Origin: Dioscorea cayenensis subsp. rotundata | Lineage: Eukaryota; Streptophyta; Magnoliopsida; Dioscoreales; Dioscoreaceae | DNA length: 64,000 nucleotides | Direction: 5' to 3' | NCBI RefSeq assembly: GCF_009730915.1 | Contig: NC_052483.1 | Coordinates: forward strand, 2,356,001-2,420,000 | Shown here: piece after piece, positions 59,800 through 64,000 of the stretch | How positions within the stretch are numbered: position 1 is the first letter of the stretch | Layout: each line of letters starts with the position of its first letter | The notes under the pieces: model-generated | The model's input: the letters and a program-made list of their open reading frames with translations, nothing else | Database searches by the model: none | What the model was told of the DNA's origin: nothing | Program-made: the position numbers and the translations under genes

Positions 59800-61865
59800 A
59801 TATAACCTTGTAAATGTTGATATTGCATAATTTTTCTAATAAAATTTTTTATTTATATTTACTGTACCTTAAGCTTATATTTAAAAAAAATGTTTGACTG
59901 AATGTACGGTTTCCATTGATTAATAATAACACCATGAGGGAAAAAAATGTATTATATCTGAATGGTTATAAATATTGGCAAATTTTGATGGAGAATATAC
60001 AATGAGACTAATTTAATTAATAAAAATTAAAATTTTAGAATCCATAATGTAATTTGCTTAATTATTTAGCATCCCTTTGTAATGAACACTAATATATAAT
60101 ATTAATAGTAATGCTTACATCATGCACATGCTTTAACCATTTGGTGATATACAAGTGAGATCATTATTGAGTTTTTTTTTTTATTTTTAATAAATATCAC
60201 CGAGCCAAACCCTTAATCATTATTGTGAGATGGAGTTAAACTCTCGACTTTTTACTTAAAATAAAAACAAATTATGTTTATTTTGTTGTGGAAGTGTTAT
60301 AACCAGTAAAAATGACTTTTTTAAATAATAAAATATAATATTTTTTATTACTAATTTTTTTAGAAAACTTTTTTTTTTATAGGCTTCCCTTTTGAAAAAC
60401 AAAACGAAAAATACATACAAACTCATATTAAAGGAGATAATTGCTACTATATGTTCATAAAATTATATTACTTTTCTATCCCTCTAAAATATTTTTTTTA
60501 TTCGTATACTGATTGAAATCCAGTGCTAAATTTTCTCGAAATGTAGGAAAATTATTGTTTTATATTTTTAATGCAAACAATGGAAAAAAAATAAATTGTT
60601 CTTTTTTTAAAATGATTTTTAAGTTTATTTTGAGCCAGAGACGTGTATAAGCGAACAACAACTATTTATAGAGAAAGAAAACTATTACTTTCAGCTTGTG
60701 TCATCATGTCATGGTTTTGTCTCATAGAAAAAACATAAATATCTCAATCAACATTTATTTATTTATTTATTTATTTATTGTTCTTATCTTATAGATAAGT
60801 GCAAGGTCCTTTATTTTGTCCCTATTGAGACACTATTTAGTTTCCATTAATGAAAATATAAAATAGCATTAAAACTCAGTTGTTATCCAAAGTTTTAAGT
60901 CAGAAAGTATCTGCTACAGATGCATGCTTTTGTGGAAAATGGAAAGATCACTCATTGGCTTGTCAATAATGGAATAAAAATTAATAATAAAATAAAAACA
61001 ACAATAAATAAAAATTAAAAAGTTAAGATGGTGCAAATGTTCTACATTTTGGATTAAATTGACACGTCATTCATTATCTTATTATTTAGATCAATTTATT
61101 ATTATTTGACGTATGTATCAAGATAAATTTAAAATATTTCTCAAGTTATTCTTTATGTGTTATTTTCTCTAAAATCCATAATAAAGCATGAAGGAATGGT
61201 CAAAAGATATGGTTGGAAACCTCTCGGAGGGTTTTTGTTTAATTTAACCATTAGTTTAAATATCTCTTTCCATATATATATATATATATTATATTGGTTT
61301 TATCTTACCTGAGAACAGTAAACTATATATACTTTTAATTTAAATATAATCACGCTTTATAGAACTTGAAATTACAATTTTACCTTTATCTAATTTCTAT
61401 ATATTGAGAAAAAAAACTCATACCTATATCTCTTTGATAAATTTCAAAAGAAACCATACTTTTCATTTTTAATAAATATCTAAAATATCTGTTTTTTGAA
61501 ACATACCATGTAATTTTCTTTTTTTATTAATTACTATTTTATTTTATTCTTTCATGCATTTTGGTACAACAAATTTAAAATTGGTAGTTAATTGAAGAAA
61601 GTCGCACTAATAAATCCCTCTTGACCTTTCAAATCGCTAAATAGTCCGGAGAGTTTTTGGTATCCTTTGAAACATTTGTACTTTTCAAATATTTTATTTT
61701 TAAATCCAAAAACCATTTGATATTACAAATTTACCCTTGGATATTGAAGATTGGCTGTCAAATAATTCACAGGGGAAAAAAAAGAAAAACCTATAAAAAA
61801 TCAATAAATTATCACCATATGATAACAAAGTAATACTTTAATTAGGGGTTTGATATCAAGAATTT
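59800..61865. other. Intergenic, AT-rich
   Basis: Poly-A/T-rich with a TTTA run at 60755-60780 and TA run at 61274-61290. No gene supported. Confidence 0.55.
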
Positions 61866-61950
61866 ATCAACAAAAATTGGTTCAAATAATTGGTTTAAGT
61901 CATTTAAATAAGTAATTTTGAGTTCGGCTTTGTAAACAAATAAATAAAAC
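61866..61950 (+). mobile_element. Short SINE-like repeat, second family
   Basis: AAAATTGGTTCAAATAATTG followed by GTTTAAGTCATTTAAATAAGT..GAGTTCGGCTTTGTAAAC; the third plus-strand copy of this repeat in the window. Confidence 0.4.
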
Positions 61951-62684
61951 ATATGGTATGAGGTTTAGTTTTTCACGACACTCACTATTTTTTTTTCTTT
62001 GTAAGTCAATCAAGAAGAATGTGAATGAATAGATGGACAAAATGATTAAAGTTTTAAAAAAATAATTTTTTCTAATAAAAGAGTAAAAAGTGAAAAAAAT
62101 CAACATTGGTTTATTATTATTTGTTTCTTTCCGTGTTTATTCAAAGAAAATAAAAAATTAAACTTCAAAACTCACATAAAATGATAATATATATACTCGA
62201 TAAATTTTCTCCTAATCTGTTCAAAAAGTTTTTTTTCGTCCTTTAACATATATAAGACAACATCAACGTAATTTTAAAAACATCAACGATGGTTTATTAT
62301 TGATTTTTTACCATAGTTATTTACAGAGGATCAAACATCAAATCTCAAAACTCAACCAAACTAAATAGTACATGTGTTTGATAAGCATTCTCCGCGTCTT
62401 TGTTCCACTGTTCCTGTCACTAACAAAATGCTTATCACATTTTGTGGACAAAAAAAAAAAAAAGAAAAAGAAAAAACAGGCATGAACATGATATTTGGGT
62501 ATGGTCTGTTTCATATCATGTTGTCTTTTTGATTGAGTCTTTCCACCAAACCATTTAAATGCAACAAAGACCAATATTGCTAATCATGCCTGCATATCCC
62601 CATTCCATTGAACAAAGAATCTAGATTCACTTTCCAATCCAAATCCCATCTCCACAAGAGGAAAGCAGCCCACCAACAAGGAGG

Positions 62685-62714
62685 TGGAGGAGGAGGAGGA
62701 GGAGGAGGAGGAGG
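62685..62714. repeat. (GGA)n run in presumed 5' UTR
   Basis: About ten GGA units within the leader of the gene at the right edge. Confidence 0.85.
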
Positions 62715-63078
62715 ACCTTTAACAAGCTCATTTATGGCTTTTCAACTTAGGTACTCTTCCTCAATTCAAATCCTTGCCATTTTTGTTCTTTTTTGCTTTA
62801 GTGATGCTTGTTGGAGTTTTTCTTGCTGAGACTTTGAAGTTTAAGTTGAATCCCAGAATTTTTCTTTAAAAAAAAATGACAGTTTTGGATTTCAGATGAA
62901 GTTGAAAAATTGGATTTTTTTTTAGTGATTTGGAGTTTCTTGTGATGTATTTGTTGATGTTCATGTTGGCTGTTGCTGTTACTTTTGTTTCTGTTCTAGA
63001 TTTGATGATTTGTATCTCTTTGTTTGGATTTTGGATTTTTGTTGATGAATTGGATGGTTGTTATCATTTCTTTGTGTT

Positions 63079-63079
<1 letters not shown>

Positions 63080-63126
<47 letters not shown>
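63080..63126. repeat. (TA)n microsatellite in presumed first intron
   Basis: About 22 TA units between the leader and the first recognisable small exon. Confidence 0.9.
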
Positions 63127-63129
<3 letters not shown>

Positions 63130-63250
63130 TTAGATTGTGAGATGCCTATGATAATTCATGTTAATTAACATGTTTTTGTTTTGATGATTTGGGTTTTTTT
63201 TTGTTTGTTGTTTACTTTGGGTGTTGCCAAAGGTACCTTGGTTGTTGCAG

Positions 63251-63299
63251 GAAGCATCAAGTGCAATCAAATCCTTCCTTCTTATCAAGTTTTCTCAAG
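63251..63299 (+). other. Presumed small 5' UTR exon of the right-edge gene
   Basis: Bounded by GTTGTTGCAG on the left and CTCAAG/GTAATT on the right, i.e. good splice acceptor and donor. No ATG in it, so it is probably untranslated. Leader sequence likely begins near 62600. Confidence 0.45.
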
Positions 63300-63390
63300 G
63301 TAATTTTGCTGCCCTAAATGTGTTATATATATATATAATGTGAAATGGATTCTGAAATGTGTTCTTTTGCAATAGTTGAAGAATCAGACA

Positions 63391-63632
63391 ATGTGCCAAG
63401 AGCAATGTGTTTTGGAAATTTCTGTTGACCAGTTGGTGAATTCAGATGTCCCTACACTTATTGATGCATTGTCCAATATCAATTTATTTGGTATTGATGC
63501 AATTGATGTACGTCAAAGATCTAGTTGTCTGCAGTTGGATGAAGACTTTGTTCTCTCTCTGCTTCAGGCTGTCAACTGCAAGCTTAGAGTAGTTGAGTTT
63601 ATTGATTCATCTTACTTGAAGAAGATTTTGCG
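63391..63632 (+). CDS. First coding exon of a gene cut by the window edge
   Basis: The exon follows a GCAATAG acceptor at 63375 and ends at CG/GTATGT (63632), giving 80 codons plus two bases. First ATG reads MCQEQCVLEISVDQLVNSDV; later VLSLLQAVNCKLRVVEFIDS. The last part resembles the start of a leucine-rich-repeat array (LRVVEF spacing), so an LRR protein is possible, but I do not recognise the family. The rest of the window (63633-64000) is intron without another visible exon. Confidence 0.55.
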
Positions 63633-64000
63633 GTATGTGATCTTGAACCTCTCAGTATTTTGAGAGTACATATAAGATTCTGATAGAATTTGAAGAATGT
63701 TGTTTTTCACGAAAATAGAAACTTGTAAATAATTTTTGAGGAATTTTTTGTCAGTTAGTATTGCACTAAAATCAAATTCTAGTTTGTGATGATTCTCTTC
63801 AGAAACAAAGTCAAGTATCGGTGCTTACTGTTGTCGTTTAAGATTTGCATTTGACATTTTAGTTGCTTGTTGTCATTCATCGACATTTCTGTTTATGATC
63901 CTTGTTGAACTCATCAATACTACTTCGTTTACATGTTGTGCCATTTTTCAAAAGTCGATTTATTTTGTAATCTAATATTAGTCTTGTTTTTAGTGATATT

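Noticed and set aside
62608-62829. 73-codon open frame with poly-Gly at the right-edge gene
   Set aside because: It spans the GGA microsatellite in the leader and is followed by presumed introns; the first credible coding exon is at 63391.

Overview
The window is nuclear DNA of a flowering plant. It has spliced genes with GT-AG introns, plant-only protein families (PP2C clade D, KAI2, ZAT-type zinc finger, P-class PPR, arabinogalactan protein, DUF620), very AT-rich spacers full of TA microsatellites, and many retrotransposon and MITE remnants. GC-rich first exons (KAI2, AGP, PPR, DUF620) and close similarity to remembered rice KAI2 suggest a monocot; a yam-like (Dioscorea) genome is a guess. 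No prokaryotic feature, CRISPR array, tRNA or rRNA gene was seen.

Layout. 0.8-3.5 kb: four-exon PP2C phosphatase (+). 4.3-8.7 kb: a MITE, a probable mitochondrial insert and a 2.6 kb solo Gypsy-type LTR with exact target duplication. 9.44-32.2 kb: an ~11 kb tandem duplication, each unit carrying one two-exon KAI2/D14-LIKE receptor gene (11953-15482 and 26285-30284, both +). Because each unit serves as the empty-site control for the other, many later insertions can be delimited: a SINE, a PIF-like element with a nested foldback, a 3.6 kb MULE with a nested hAT element and a triplicated ~568 bp repeat in unit A; a hAT with a nested Copia solo LTR, a hAT with a nested hAT, and a 5'-truncated L1 in unit B. 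34.1-34.8 kb: intronless C2H2 repressor with a W-box cluster in its promoter. 35.5 kb: 365 bp solo LTR. 37.6-39.4 kb: ARM+TPR protein. 41.8-43.9 kb: two inverted scrambled Copia remnants around a PIF MITE. 44.6-47.0 kb: PPR protein. 48.4-49.2 kb (-): lysine-rich GPI-anchored arabinogalactan protein. 54.8-56.8 kb (-): three-exon DUF620 protein. 57-62.6 kb: repeats (L1 end, SINE). 62.6 kb to the end: start of an unidentified spliced gene.

Two things stand out. First, the two KAI2 paralogues are both intact but unequal: the upstream copy has changed several predicted ligand-pocket residues, some toward the D14 (strigolactone receptor) state, while the downstream copy stays KAI2-like but has about 3.5 kb of nested transposons in its upstream region. 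Second, the three consecutive genes between 37.6 and 49.2 kb carry nine single-base length errors, all in or beside homopolymer runs and none accompanied by other damage, while five other multi-motif genes in the window have none. That pattern favours a poorly polished patch of assembly over pseudogenes.

The genes do not form a pathway; they are ordinary plant neighbours. The receptor pair is the only functional cluster.
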